From: Pleurocapsa sp. CCALA 161
Lineage (GTDB): Bacteria; Cyanobacteriota; Cyanobacteriia; Cyanobacteriales; Xenococcaceae
NCBI RefSeq assembly: GCF_003003995.1
Contig: NZ_PVWF01000012.1
Coordinates: forward strand, 1-64,000
Direction: 5' to 3'
DNA length: 64,000 bases
The position numbers and the translations under genes were made by a program. The notes under the pieces are model-generated. The model was not told the origin of the DNA. It made no database searches and saw only the letters and a program-made list of their open reading frames with translations. Positions 1-7,113 of the stretch are shown here, in pieces. Each line of letters begins with the position of its first letter. Position 1 is the first letter of the stretch.

Positions 1-42
1 TTGACCCCTTTTTATTACCATCTAACCGCTACATTCAACCGT

Positions 43-453
43 TTATCTTGCTTTCGAACCTCTTGTCACCCCGTGAGCAAGTAATGATTCATTGTAGTAA
101 TGAATAAAATACCAAATCGCACCAATGTGATTCTCTAATGATTTTGAAAAGGACAAGGTTTTTCGCACCAAACGAGATACTCGTTGACGCAACGTATTGT
201 TGAATCGCTCAACGTAGCTGGTCTTACCCGTTTCTTTTCCAACCGCTCGATGTCGTTTGCTCGGTAGCACTGCCCCATACGCTGCCCAAAAGTCAGTGTA
301 AACAATGGCGCATTGGCGATAGACCGCAGGCAAAGACGACCATAACTGGCGGGCTGCTGCTTCATCTCGCGCACCAATATAAACACCCACAATTTCACGA
401 GTGTCTGCATCCAGTGCCAACCAAACCCATTGCTTGTTGCCTTTATGATCCAC
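43..453 (-). CDS. insB: IS1 InsB transposase frame (DDE catalytic domain)
   Basis: The catalytic part of the IS1 transposase. The listed start is only the first ATG in this frame. The working product is read by -1 frameshift from insA near 494-500, so the frame is open from there and includes the first acidic motif (C-D-E-L-W-S-F-V) upstream of the ATG. The second acidic motif is YTDFWAAY near residue 52, and the glutamate is in SYVERFNNTLRQR near residue 80. Together these form the DDE triad. The frame ends at 43 without visible damage, so the element may be active if its other end is intact outside the window. Confidence 0.85.
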   Translation of the reverse strand: MDHKGNKQWVWLALDADTREIVGVYIGARDEAAARQLWSSLPAVYRQCAIVYTDFWAAYGAVLPSKRHRAVGKETGKTSYVERFNNTLRQRVSRLVRKTLSFSKSLENHIGAIWYFIHYYNESLLAHGVTRGSKAR

Positions 454-482
454 AAACGACCATAATTCATCACACTGAATTG

Positions 483-782
483 TTAGTTTCCCCTTTTTTT
501 GGGTGCGACTTGCACCTGGCGGGGCACCTTTGCATATTTATCATTGACATAGGTTTGCAGCCACTGTTCAGACACTCGGGTGGCACGAGCGATGCCAGCC
601 AGCGAAATCCGTTCTAAGAGCAAACGGTCGACTAGGGATCGAGTCGCCAGGTCAATCACCTTTTTTGTTGGTTGGCTGACGAACTGCCGTCCGCAATCTT
701 GGCATTTGAATCGCTGTTTACCATTATGGATGCGACCATTTTTAACTGTTTGGCAAGATACACAAATTGGACAGGATGGCAT
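483..782 (-). CDS. insA: IS1 InsA-like protein (zinc finger and HTH)
   Basis: A 99-residue protein with an N-terminal zinc ribbon (CPICVSC near residue 4, then KCQDCGRQF near residue 26) followed by a helix-turn-helix region (LAGIARATRVSEQWLQTY). This is the normal composition of IS1 InsA, which binds the inverted repeats and represses transposition when made alone. Near its end the message has the run A7 G4 (plus-strand 490-500). A -1 slip there leaves the InsA frame and enters the transposase frame, giving Q-K-K-G-K-L-T-I-Q-C-D-E-L-W. This is the classic IS1 programmed frameshift that makes the active InsAB' transposase. The start ATG at 782 lies about 55 bases inside the inferred end, as in IS1. 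Confidence 0.85.
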   Translation of the reverse strand: MPSCPICVSCQTVKNGRIHNGKQRFKCQDCGRQFVSQPTKKVIDLATRSLVDRLLLERISLAGIARATRVSEQWLQTYVNDKYAKVPRQVQVAPKKRGN

Positions 783-845
783 GGAAGGGTAACTGTAAGA
801 AATTCTACTCCTCTATCATTACATCTAGAGCACTACCAAATTTTA

Positions 846-1583
846 TTAGATGGGATTTTGGGCATTGTTACCGTGAGGACGACAGGCAAAATTTGCCAGT
901 TCTACTAAAGTAGTTGCAGCCGTTTTATCTACCATTGGCACCACTAGTTCAAACTTCATATCTCGATCGCTGCTGTCTTGAATGGTGAAACCTTCGCCAA
1001 CATAAAGCTCTTTAATCAGGTGAATTCCCCATTCTCTTGCCTTAATTTTGTTATTGAATAAGATATACAGTTCAAAAGATATTGGATTGTAGAAAACTCG
1101 GTTGCTTAATTTTTGGCGATCGTCATTACGATCTTCAATAAGCTGCTCGTCTTTGATCGATACTATCTTTTCTGGCGGCTGGGCTACCTCCCGATAGGCA
1201 TTAATTAAAGCGGTGATATAGCCTGAGCGATAGCCTGTACCCTGCCAAAATTTATTGCAAGAATCTGGTCTGTGAAAACAAGTCTTGAGCCAATCAATAC
1301 CGCCGCTAAGGGTAATTGTTTCGGTCAATTTAGGATACTGTTTAAGCTTTGTACTCATCACTTCAATCAATAGTTCAAAAGCTTCATCCTCGTCTAAATT
1401 TTCATTAAAGTGCTGATAGGCAGTTCCAGCGCAGGGAAAAGTTTTACCACGAAATTCTAGAGGATAATCTTGAGTTAAAACCCCACTTTTTCTAGCTGAT
1501 TGGGTAAACAGGCTTAAGGCAGCAGCAAATGGAGTTTTGTCCCAGGAGTGGATGTTTAAGGGCGGCTTAATGGTAACGCTCAT
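846..1583 (-). CDS. NADAR-like protein
   Basis: A 245-residue protein starting at an ATG (MSVTIK). Residues about 40-135 show a NADAR/YbiA-like pattern: FRGKTFPCAGTAYQHF, then SGGIDWLKTC, then FWQGTGYRSGY. The same three blocks occur in the same order in the 2747-aa protein of this plasmid (YEGIKYPSVQHAY, RGGYKWLYTC, FWTGQGK), which supports common descent. NADAR domains act on ADP-ribose or NAD-linked substrates, and some remove ADP-ribose from guanine in DNA; the substrate here is unknown. The C-terminal 110 residues are not recognised. The gene runs divergently from parA, and the IS1 element lies nine bases past its stop, so the frame seems intact. It could be a distant member with altered activity. 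Confidence 0.6.
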   Translation of the reverse strand: MSVTIKPPLNIHSWDKTPFAAALSLFTQSARKSGVLTQDYPLEFRGKTFPCAGTAYQHFNENLDEDEAFELLIEVMSTKLKQYPKLTETITLSGGIDWLKTCFHRPDSCNKFWQGTGYRSGYITALINAYREVAQPPEKIVSIKDEQLIEDRNDDRQKLSNRVFYNPISFELYILFNNKIKAREWGIHLIKELYVGEGFTIQDSSDRDMKFELVVPMVDKTAATTLVELANFACRPHGNNAQNPI

Positions 1584-1692
1584 GTTTAATCAACAAGTGC
1601 GAAGCACCCTATCTTGCCAAATAAATTATAATTTATCGCAATTTGACATCGATCGAGTTAATATGAGCTAAGTTTTTAGCGGTTGAAAATAG

Positions 1693-2316
1693 ATGAAAAA
1701 AATAATCGCTGTAGGTAATACCAAAGGTGGTGTTGGTAAAACAACCACTGCGGTTCATCTTGCTGACTGGCTTCAGAAGGTAAAAGGGAGCGAGGTTGTG
1801 TTCATAAATGCATCTTTTCAAACAGGGGTGCATGACTGGTTAGATGAACTAGAGATCTCCTATTATCAGGAAAAAGACCCAGATGAACTGTATGCTTTGG
1901 CAGAAAGTATCGATGCCGATTACGTAGTAATAGATCTTCCTGGGGCATCAGAAATAGTGAGAGAAGTTCTAGATTACTGTGATTTTATGCTAACCCCCGT
2001 TCAGCCTTCGGCACTCGACTTGAAAGACGGGATCAAAATGATTAACATAGTTCATCGCAAGCTAAAGCTCAGAAAAAACCTTCATGCAGCATTTTTTCTA
2101 AGTTTGGTCGATCTAAGGTCAAATGCAGCAGGTGATGCTCAAGCCTATTTCAACAAGCACAAAGTAAATCTTCTCGATACCAAGATTAGAAGACTCAAGT
2201 TAATTCGCGATTCTCCCTTGGTACTATCTACCGCATTTCGCCAAACAGATGCTGCTTCTAAATTAGTAGCTCAAGAATACGAAAGTTTATTTAAGGAATT
2301 TTTTGCTGATGCCTAG
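1693..2316 (+). CDS. parA: ParA partition ATPase
   Basis: A 207-residue deviant Walker-A ATPase: NTKGGVGKTTTAVHLADWL at residues 9-27 carries the ParA signature KGGVGKTT, and DADYVVIDLPG near residue 76 is the Walker B region. The short length and lack of an N-terminal HTH match small ParA/Soj-type plasmid proteins (type Ib) rather than the long type Ia proteins. It overlaps or abuts parB, so the two are probably co-translated. ParA forms ATP-dependent dimers on nucleoid DNA and moves ParB-bound plasmid copies apart. The 110-base divergent spacer upstream has TTGACA at 1643-1648 but no convincing -10 box at the right spacing. Confidence 0.93.
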   Translation: MKKIIAVGNTKGGVGKTTTAVHLADWLQKVKGSEVVFINASFQTGVHDWLDELEISYYQEKDPDELYALAESIDADYVVIDLPGASEIVREVLDYCDFMLTPVQPSALDLKDGIKMINIVHRKLKLRKNLHAAFFLSLVDLRSNAAGDAQAYFNKHKVNLLDTKIRRLKLIRDSPLVLSTAFRQTDAASKLVAQEYESLFKEFFADA

Positions 2317-3202
2317 AAAAAACAAAGCAACCTTGGCTGATTTTGAGAGTCCAGAAATTGTTGAGAACACATTGTATCTCGACCAAATTGGACTATCAGA
2401 TTTAAATCCCAGACGCTATTTCGACCCTGTAAAGATTCAGGAGCTTGCAGATTCATTTCAAGAACACGAGATGCTAACGAGTATCACAGTAAGACCAGTG
2501 AAAGGAAAAGATTACCCATATGAACTAGTAGCTGGTGAGCGTAGATATAGAGCTGCAAAATTACTGGGTTTATCAACAATTGAGGTAAAGGTTAGGGACT
2601 TGAGCGATCGCGCCTCTTTAGCTATTGCCATTGAGGAAAATAGTAATCGAGAAGATCTTAACCCCATAGAAGAAACTTGGGCAATTCTCCAACTAATTTG
2701 CTTGGATACTCAATTAGAAAAAGATGATGTAACTTCCCTTCTTTACAAAATGGTAAAAGGTCGGGATGTTCCGACCGATTTTCAAGAACAAGTCGAGTTG
2801 ACTTTTGCTTCACTCAAAAACTTATCTTTGTCAACATTTGTCAAGGATCGCCTGCGTATACTCAAGCTTCCTGAAGCTATATTGTCGGCAATCGAAAGAG
2901 GAAGTCTAGATTATACTAAAGGGATTTTAATTGCCAGGATTAAAGACGAAACATGTCGAGATTCTTTACTACAAGAGGCTATAGAACAGAATCTTTCTCA
3001 TGCTGAAATTAAAGTTCAAGTCTCGGAAATTCAAGGCAAAAAGCAATACGACCTTAAAGATTTACCTACTGACGAACTAGTAACCAATGTCAAGCAAACT
3101 TACAGCAAACTCTCTCGTAAGAAAGAACTATGGCATAATCCTAAAAATCGTCGCAAAATCGAGTCACTACTCAAAAGTCTAAATCAACTTTTAGAAGCTT
3201 AA
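2309..3202 (+). CDS. parB: ParB partition protein / centromere binder
   Basis: About 297 residues. An N-terminal ParB/Srx domain contains LSDLNPRRYFD and the CTP-binding box LVAGERRYRAAKLLG (roughly residues 25-90), then IEENSNREDLNPIEE, a central helix-turn-helix region and a C-terminal dimerisation region. I chose the ATG at 2309; an in-frame TTG at 2303 lies nearer the AAGGA at 2293-2297 and is a real alternative. Either start overlaps the end of parA, which fits translational coupling. ParB loads at parS palindromes. A near-perfect palindrome inside this gene and a perfect one just after it are candidates. Confidence 0.92.
   Translation: MPRKNKATLADFESPEIVENTLYLDQIGLSDLNPRRYFDPVKIQELADSFQEHEMLTSITVRPVKGKDYPYELVAGERRYRAAKLLGLSTIEVKVRDLSDRASLAIAIEENSNREDLNPIEETWAILQLICLDTQLEKDDVTSLLYKMVKGRDVPTDFQEQVELTFASLKNLSLSTFVKDRLRILKLPEAILSAIERGSLDYTKGILIARIKDETCRDSLLQEAIEQNLSHAEIKVQVSEIQGKKQYDLKDLPTDELVTNVKQTYSKLSRKKELWHNPKNRRKIESLLKSLNQLLEA
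2759..2776. promoter_or_regulatory. Candidate parS-like palindrome inside parB
   Basis: GGTCGGGATGTTCCGACC is an 18-base palindrome with one mispaired position pair. It matches the perfect palindrome 3221-3238 downstream of parB. Two near-identical 18-mers within 460 bases of the partition operon suggest binding sites for ParB. That role is inferred from position only. Confidence 0.4.
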
Positions 3203-3220
3203 TCTATTGGTTATAAATTA

Positions 3221-3238
3221 GGTCGGGATATCCCGACC
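3221..3238. promoter_or_regulatory. Candidate parS-like palindrome downstream of parB
   Basis: GGTCGGGATATCCCGACC is a perfect 18-base palindrome that begins 19 bases after the parB stop codon. No T tract follows it, so it does not look like an intrinsic terminator. A related palindrome lies inside parB, and the core GGTCGGG/CCCGACC recurs at 42752-42780 after the ParM-like operon. Confidence 0.45.
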
Positions 3239-3286
3239 CAATTTAGTTTAATCGGATTAATAGTTCTCTAACCCAGGAATACAGCC

Positions 3287-4774
3287 CATTGGTCACAAGT
3301 TAAGCTTGTAAGCTAGTTATCAAAGGTGATTTAGGAGGAAATTGAAAGAAAAATTGGTCAGAACCTCTCTGTTTGTCAGGAAAAGGAGCAACTATGAGCT
3401 TTGGCTTTGGTTTTCGCTTTCTTTTAACAATCCCTAAACACTTCTGAATATCAGGATTAGCAAAATATTTAACGAGGTCAGAAGCCTCTCCCCGACAGGA
3501 AGCACCATGAAAATAATAAAGACCACGATAAATCATTTCTAAGGAAATACGATCCAAAGGAAGAGAAATTTCATCAGCTACAGCATCTCCTAAATCTACT
3601 AAAACGGCGTAGAATAGCCAAGTCGCCCAGATTTGTAGTTTAATGCCATTAATTGAACCAGTCCAAAGATAACTTAACCCTAAAAGTCGTTTGACAGTAT
3701 TAAAAGCATCTTCAATTCGCCAACGTTTTTGATACAAATCGATGACAACATAGGGAGGTAAGATTTCAGGCTCAAGCACTGAAGTTAAATAAGAACGCCA
3801 AACTGTACCAACCCTGACTTCAATTAAACGAAGAGTAACAATGGGAGTTTTTTTGGTTCCCGAACCTATTTTAACCAGACGATCTCGTAAATCATAGCCA
3901 TTGGTAAAAACTTGTTGATATTGAATAGCAGCATTAATCTTTCTGCGAGTAATAAAGTGAATTTCTTTATCGATTAATTGTTGCCAAAACAGAAAATGAT
4001 AAAATCCCCGATCTAGTAACAACAAGGTCTTGGCTGAAACTAGTTCTAACAAATTGTCTTCAAAACGGGTATCTGAAGCACGGGGGTTTTCCGCAAACCA
4101 AATTGCCATAGGCAATCTTGTAACCAAATCAATCGCGACTCCCATCTTTCCAGCTAATGTGCCAGTTTTCACCTCTTCTAAACTTTTAAGTTTGCAAAAT
4201 AAAGCCTCTAAAGTTGAACCGTCTGCTACCCAAATGTTCTCAAACTTAGACAAAGTAAATTGAACACTTTCGGGTAATGGTCGATTGTGACGGGCTGACC
4301 ATCTGGCTTTCAGACGAGGTAAAATTTCATGAAAGATTCTCTCGAATAAAACGGCAGGAAAAGTCAAAAATCTTTGAGATAAGGCTTGTTGACTCACTTT
4401 GGTGGGATTACACCATAAAAATCCTTCGGTTTCGAGTAATCGACCTAATTCGCTTACCCCAGGAACATCTCGCCATAATAAAGTCAAAACCGCAGCCACC
4501 ATCAACGGAAGTGTCAGAATCCTATCTCTAAGTCCCAATTCTCGGAAAAAACCCGACTGCGATGTGATTACTGGAGTTAGCAGAGCGGTTAAATGTTCGG
4601 CAATAACTCGATCTTCCACCATTGGTCGTTGAGTTTTTTTGGCGTGGTCTCGATTCAGCCTTTTGGTTTTACTCATGGAGAAATTAAATTCTTCAATTAC
4701 CTATTCTCTATGAGTTTTACACGATTCTTTCGTTTTCTTGACTTGGTTCTGATTTTCTTAACTTGTGACTAATG
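3287..4774 (-). mobile_element. IS4-type insertion sequence, complete
   Basis: The ends are visible: 3287-3304 reads CATTGGTCACAAGTTAAG and the complement of 4757-4774 reads CATTAGTCACAAGTTAAG, an 18-base inverted repeat with one mismatch. Both ends are flanked by the direct repeat AATACAGCC (3278-3286 and 4775-4783), the target duplication; it may be 10 bases if the end is shifted by one. The 1488-base element holds one transposase gene. Removing it restores six C-terminal codons to the neighbouring gene at 4769-5191. Confidence 0.93.
3300..4676 (-). CDS. IS4-type DDE transposase
   Basis: A 458-residue transposase. The catalytic signatures are VADGSTLEALF (first Asp), LLLDRGFY (second Asp) and YQKRWRIEDAFNTVK, which fits the IS4 Y-(2)-R-(3)-E-(6)-K pattern with the catalytic Glu. 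The length and single frame are normal for IS4-type elements. The start ATG at 4676 lies about 100 bases inside the inferred right end, and the stop lies next to the left terminal repeat. The frame is intact and the target duplication is perfect, so the insertion looks fairly recent. Confidence 0.93.
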   Translation of the reverse strand: MSKTKRLNRDHAKKTQRPMVEDRVIAEHLTALLTPVITSQSGFFRELGLRDRILTLPLMVAAVLTLLWRDVPGVSELGRLLETEGFLWCNPTKVSQQALSQRFLTFPAVLFERIFHEILPRLKARWSARHNRPLPESVQFTLSKFENIWVADGSTLEALFCKLKSLEEVKTGTLAGKMGVAIDLVTRLPMAIWFAENPRASDTRFEDNLLELVSAKTLLLLDRGFYHFLFWQQLIDKEIHFITRRKINAAIQYQQVFTNGYDLRDRLVKIGSGTKKTPIVTLRLIEVRVGTVWRSYLTSVLEPEILPPYVVIDLYQKRWRIEDAFNTVKRLLGLSYLWTGSINGIKLQIWATWLFYAVLVDLGDAVADEISLPLDRISLEMIYRGLYYFHGASCRGEASDLVKYFANPDIQKCLGIVKRKRKPKPKLIVAPFPDKQRGSDQFFFQFPPKSPLITSLQA

Positions 4775-5191
4775 AATACAGCCAGTAAATCTAGTTTCAG
4801 ACTCATAAGAGATTAGTGTCACTTGTTCGCCAAGATGATGGATTTCTATCAGCATCTTAAGTTCCTGAATTTGCTGAATTAAAAGATTAAAAGAATTTAG
4901 ATCTCGAACCTGTTCTGTATCCGCATATAAATTTAGCAGTTGACCTGCTAAGTTGATTTTCTCGTAAGAGCATTGGGCGATCGCTATTAGTTTTGACTCA
5001 GTTTCTGCTTTAACCTTTTTGCGACTGCGGTTCCAACGGATTGAATGAAATAGTTGATAGTAATCTTGCTGATACTTGATGATTTCTTGGAGCAGCATGG
5101 CAACTCGATCGTAGACTTCTGCTTTGTCGGTTATTTGGCAGAGTTCAACCAGCTTTAATGCGATACTTGCTCCTGCTTGAGTTACGAACAT
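4769..5191 (-). CDS. Hypothetical helical protein, 3' end clipped by IS
   Basis: A 140-residue, mostly helical protein of unknown function. Its ATG overlaps the stop of the DndC-like gene (TAATG), so the two are translationally coupled and may act together. The last codons and the stop lie in the terminal repeat of the IS4 element. If the element and one copy of its target duplication are removed, the frame continues past T-G-C-I into P-G-L-E-N-Y and a stop. The insertion therefore replaced only six C-terminal residues with one His, and the product may still be functional. No known domain is recognised; a basic stretch NRSRKKVK lies mid-protein. Confidence 0.65.
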   Translation of the reverse strand: MFVTQAGASIALKLVELCQITDKAEVYDRVAMLLQEIIKYQQDYYQLFHSIRWNRSRKKVKAETESKLIAIAQCSYEKINLAGQLLNLYADTEQVRDLNSFNLLIQQIQELKMLIEIHHLGEQVTLISYESETRFTGCIH

Positions 5192-6756
5192 TATTGGAAT
5201 CTGAGAATTTTATTCTTGGGTATTGGGCGATTGGTTAGTTTGAGAAAGGCAATCCTAAAGGACATTGTACCCTTGTGGTATACCGCTTCGCGACGCGGAG
5301 CTAGTCCTTTAGGGCATATAGTAGAAGCTGCTTTATCGATATTTTTAGCCTGTTTACTTTTATAGCCAAGATAAATTTCTGATTCTTGACTTATTTTTTG
5401 CTGCTTAATTTGCTGGTTTAAAGCTTGATAAATTCCCTGTCGCTGATTTATGGCTTGGTGTTTGGCTTCGACATTAAGTAGTGATGCGATTAGCTTGGCT
5501 TCTGGTTCATCGACAATTTCTTTTGCAGTCTGCCAAAAATCATTGTCAAGCTTATTAACCAAACGTTCGGGGGCGAGTTCGGAGTATTCTTTTTCCATTA
5601 CAGACTGATAGATTTTTGGCAGAATATCTTCAATTTCATGATGATAAGTTAGCCATAAATAGCGAATCTGCGACAGTTCCTCCAGGCTAATCAATTCAAA
5701 ATCTCGGTACTGTTTGGGGGCATTGGTTTTAATTTGTTTTTGAGCTTGAAGAAGTCTGGTTAATAAGGCAGTCCGAAAGTTTTGATGGTATTTTCCTGGA
5801 GTGGGTTCGAGATTGATCTGAGAATTGACTTTGTTAAAGTGAAATTGAACGCCTTTTGTGGTTAATCTCAGATGGCGATCGCTATTGTTGCTATTAGCTA
5901 GGATTTCTCTTAACTCCAGCAAAGGCTCTAGCCATTCATTTTTCTCAGAGTTTTCAATCATTGAAGTCAAGCTATGCTCGGAACTTGCTACAGTGCAAAC
6001 GTAACAGCCAAACCTAGATTTTCCGCAGCTTGTGGTATTTTCTTCAACGACTAAAGGGCATTCTGCGCTATTAGTAGCCCCACGATAGATTTGAAAAAGC
6101 TGTTGATTACTGCCGCCCCACGGATTCTCTACCTGCAATAGATATTGCCAAACTTGATTGGTTGTCCAATCTGCAATGGGAGTATAGATGGTGCAGTTAA
6201 GTAAGGAACTACTAGGGGAGAGATTTTGCTCTAGGGCAGAAGCTTGATGCTTTTCTATTGAGGTTTTACGCTTGATAGACTCATCTTTTCTCACGCCCAA
6301 AGTGAGGATTGATTCACCGTATTGAGAAACGTGCTGTTTGATAAAGCGATCGCTTGGATCGATCTTGAGCCTGGGAGTACACCAGCGATGTCGGTAAGTT
6401 GGTCTGGCATATCCTTTACCAATGCTCAAAACCCAAAATGAATTATCGATTGTTGGCTTGAGCAGATGTGCCTTAAAAGGCATTAGATATTTTTCTGCTC
6501 CTGCATTTAACTGCTGAATAGATTGACGGCAGAAATTAGCGATAATGGGATTTTCTACTCCTGTATCGGTAGTAATCACATTAATGTTCTTATGTCTTTG
6601 TTCGGGAGAAAGCTTGGCGATCGCTTGCCAAATTAGCTGTAGGGTACAGCTACTGTCTTTTCCCCAACTACAGCCAACTATCCAAGGAATATTATCTCGC
6701 AGGTAAAGATATTGAATTTCGGCTGTAGTAGCGTTAATAAGGTGGTGTAACTCCAT
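5191..6756 (-). CDS. DndC-like sulfurtransferase (PAPS reductase family)
   Basis: A 521-residue member of the ATP-pyrophosphatase/PAPS reductase superfamily that resembles DndC, the enzyme that activates sulfur for phosphorothioation of DNA. Visible features in order: VGCSWGKDSSCTLQLIW (P-loop, residues 27-43), TTDTGVENPI, YRHRWCTPRLKI, LGVRKDES, and a cysteine cluster ECPLV...SCGKSRFGCYVC near residues 230-255 that in DndC holds an iron-sulfur cluster. The usual SGGKDS loop is SWGKDS here. No dndA, dndB, dndD or dndE is in the window, so it is an orphan. The C-terminus (about residues 480-505) is encoded by a dispersed palindromic repeat. It may be a different modification or antirestriction enzyme that works with the small coupled gene downstream. 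Confidence 0.75.
   Translation of the reverse strand: MELHHLINATTAEIQYLYLRDNIPWIVGCSWGKDSSCTLQLIWQAIAKLSPEQRHKNINVITTDTGVENPIIANFCRQSIQQLNAGAEKYLMPFKAHLLKPTIDNSFWVLSIGKGYARPTYRHRWCTPRLKIDPSDRFIKQHVSQYGESILTLGVRKDESIKRKTSIEKHQASALEQNLSPSSSLLNCTIYTPIADWTTNQVWQYLLQVENPWGGSNQQLFQIYRGATNSAECPLVVEENTTSCGKSRFGCYVCTVASSEHSLTSMIENSEKNEWLEPLLELREILANSNNSDRHLRLTTKGVQFHFNKVNSQINLEPTPGKYHQNFRTALLTRLLQAQKQIKTNAPKQYRDFELISLEELSQIRYLWLTYHHEIEDILPKIYQSVMEKEYSELAPERLVNKLDNDFWQTAKEIVDEPEAKLIASLLNVEAKHQAINQRQGIYQALNQQIKQQKISQESEIYLGYKSKQAKNIDKAASTICPKGLAPRREAVYHKGTMSFRIAFLKLTNRPIPKNKILRFQ
5253..5314. repeat. Dispersed palindromic repeat inside DndC-like gene
   Basis: This stretch has the motifs TCCTAAAGGA, TACCGCTTCGC...GCGGAG and TCCTTTAGGG, which recur at several other places in the window. 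It is read through in frame as the C-terminal part of the DndC-like protein (CPKGLAPRREAVYHKG), which is unlike the sequence expected for the family. Confidence 0.7.
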
Positions 6757-6830
6757 GGTGAATTAAATAGCTAAGTTCTGTGAAGGTAAAGACTGAGTGG
6801 AATTGAATAATTGGATGCTTTTAATCTGGT

Positions 6831-7046
6831 TCATGGGTTTGATGCGTGGTTTGATAGTGCTATTTTGGTATTAGCTTCGTTTTTTAAGTGGAGGAAATAG
6901 CGATTGTTTTCTTTAGTTAGAGCTAAAATTTCTCCAGTATTTAAAGCGTTAATCGCTTCATTTACGTCCCAGGATTTACCTTGGCTATCCCAAGGATTAT
7001 GGGAAATAATTTTGGCGATCGCTTTTCTGTTGTTAATAATTTTCAC
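6831..7046 (-). CDS. Small hypothetical protein
   Basis: A 71-residue protein with an ATG start at 7046, lying between the strawberry-notch protein gene and the DndC-like gene on the same strand. The middle (W-D-V-N-E-A-I-N-A-L-N-T-G-E-I-L-A-L-T-K) reads as a plausible folded segment with alternating helix and strand. No family is recognised. A strong hairpin with a T run lies immediately upstream, so it may have its own transcript. Its reality rests on frame, length and operon position only. Confidence 0.5.
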   Translation of the reverse strand: MKIINNRKAIAKIISHNPWDSQGKSWDVNEAINALNTGEILALTKENNRYFLHLKNEANTKIALSNHASNP

Positions 7047-7052
7047 AAGTAA

Positions 7053-7095
7053 AAGACCTCTTGCTTTAGGGCGAATGCCGCAGGCAAGAGGTCTT
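7053..7095 (-). terminator. Intrinsic terminator of the 1430-aa gene
   Basis: The 12-bp arms AAGACCTCTTGC and GCAAGAGGTCTT pair perfectly around a 19-base loop. On the minus strand the hairpin is followed by a short T run (CTTTT). It lies about 20 bases past the stop of the strawberry-notch gene. The loop contains part of the dispersed-repeat vocabulary (TTTAGGGCGAATGCCGC). Confidence 0.6.
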
Positions 7096-7113
7096 CTATC
7101 TCATCTATATTCC

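Larger units (their letters stand above)
1..837 (-). mobile_element. IS1-family insertion sequence, left end beyond window
   Basis: The element contains overlapping insA and insB frames in the usual IS1 arrangement, read on the minus strand. The outer end upstream of insA is placed at 837, because the minus strand reads GGTAGTGCTCTAG inward from there, resembling the IS1 end GGTGATGCTGCC. No matching terminal repeat is visible in bases 1-42, so the other end probably lies outside the window. Bases 838-846 would be one copy of a roughly 9-bp target duplication. The element sits directly beside the stop codon of the NADAR-like gene. Confidence 0.8.

Noticed and set aside
1643-1671. TTGACA as the parA promoter
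   Set aside because: The -35-like hexamer is perfect but no -10 hexamer lies 16-18 bases downstream, so it is not listed as a promoter.
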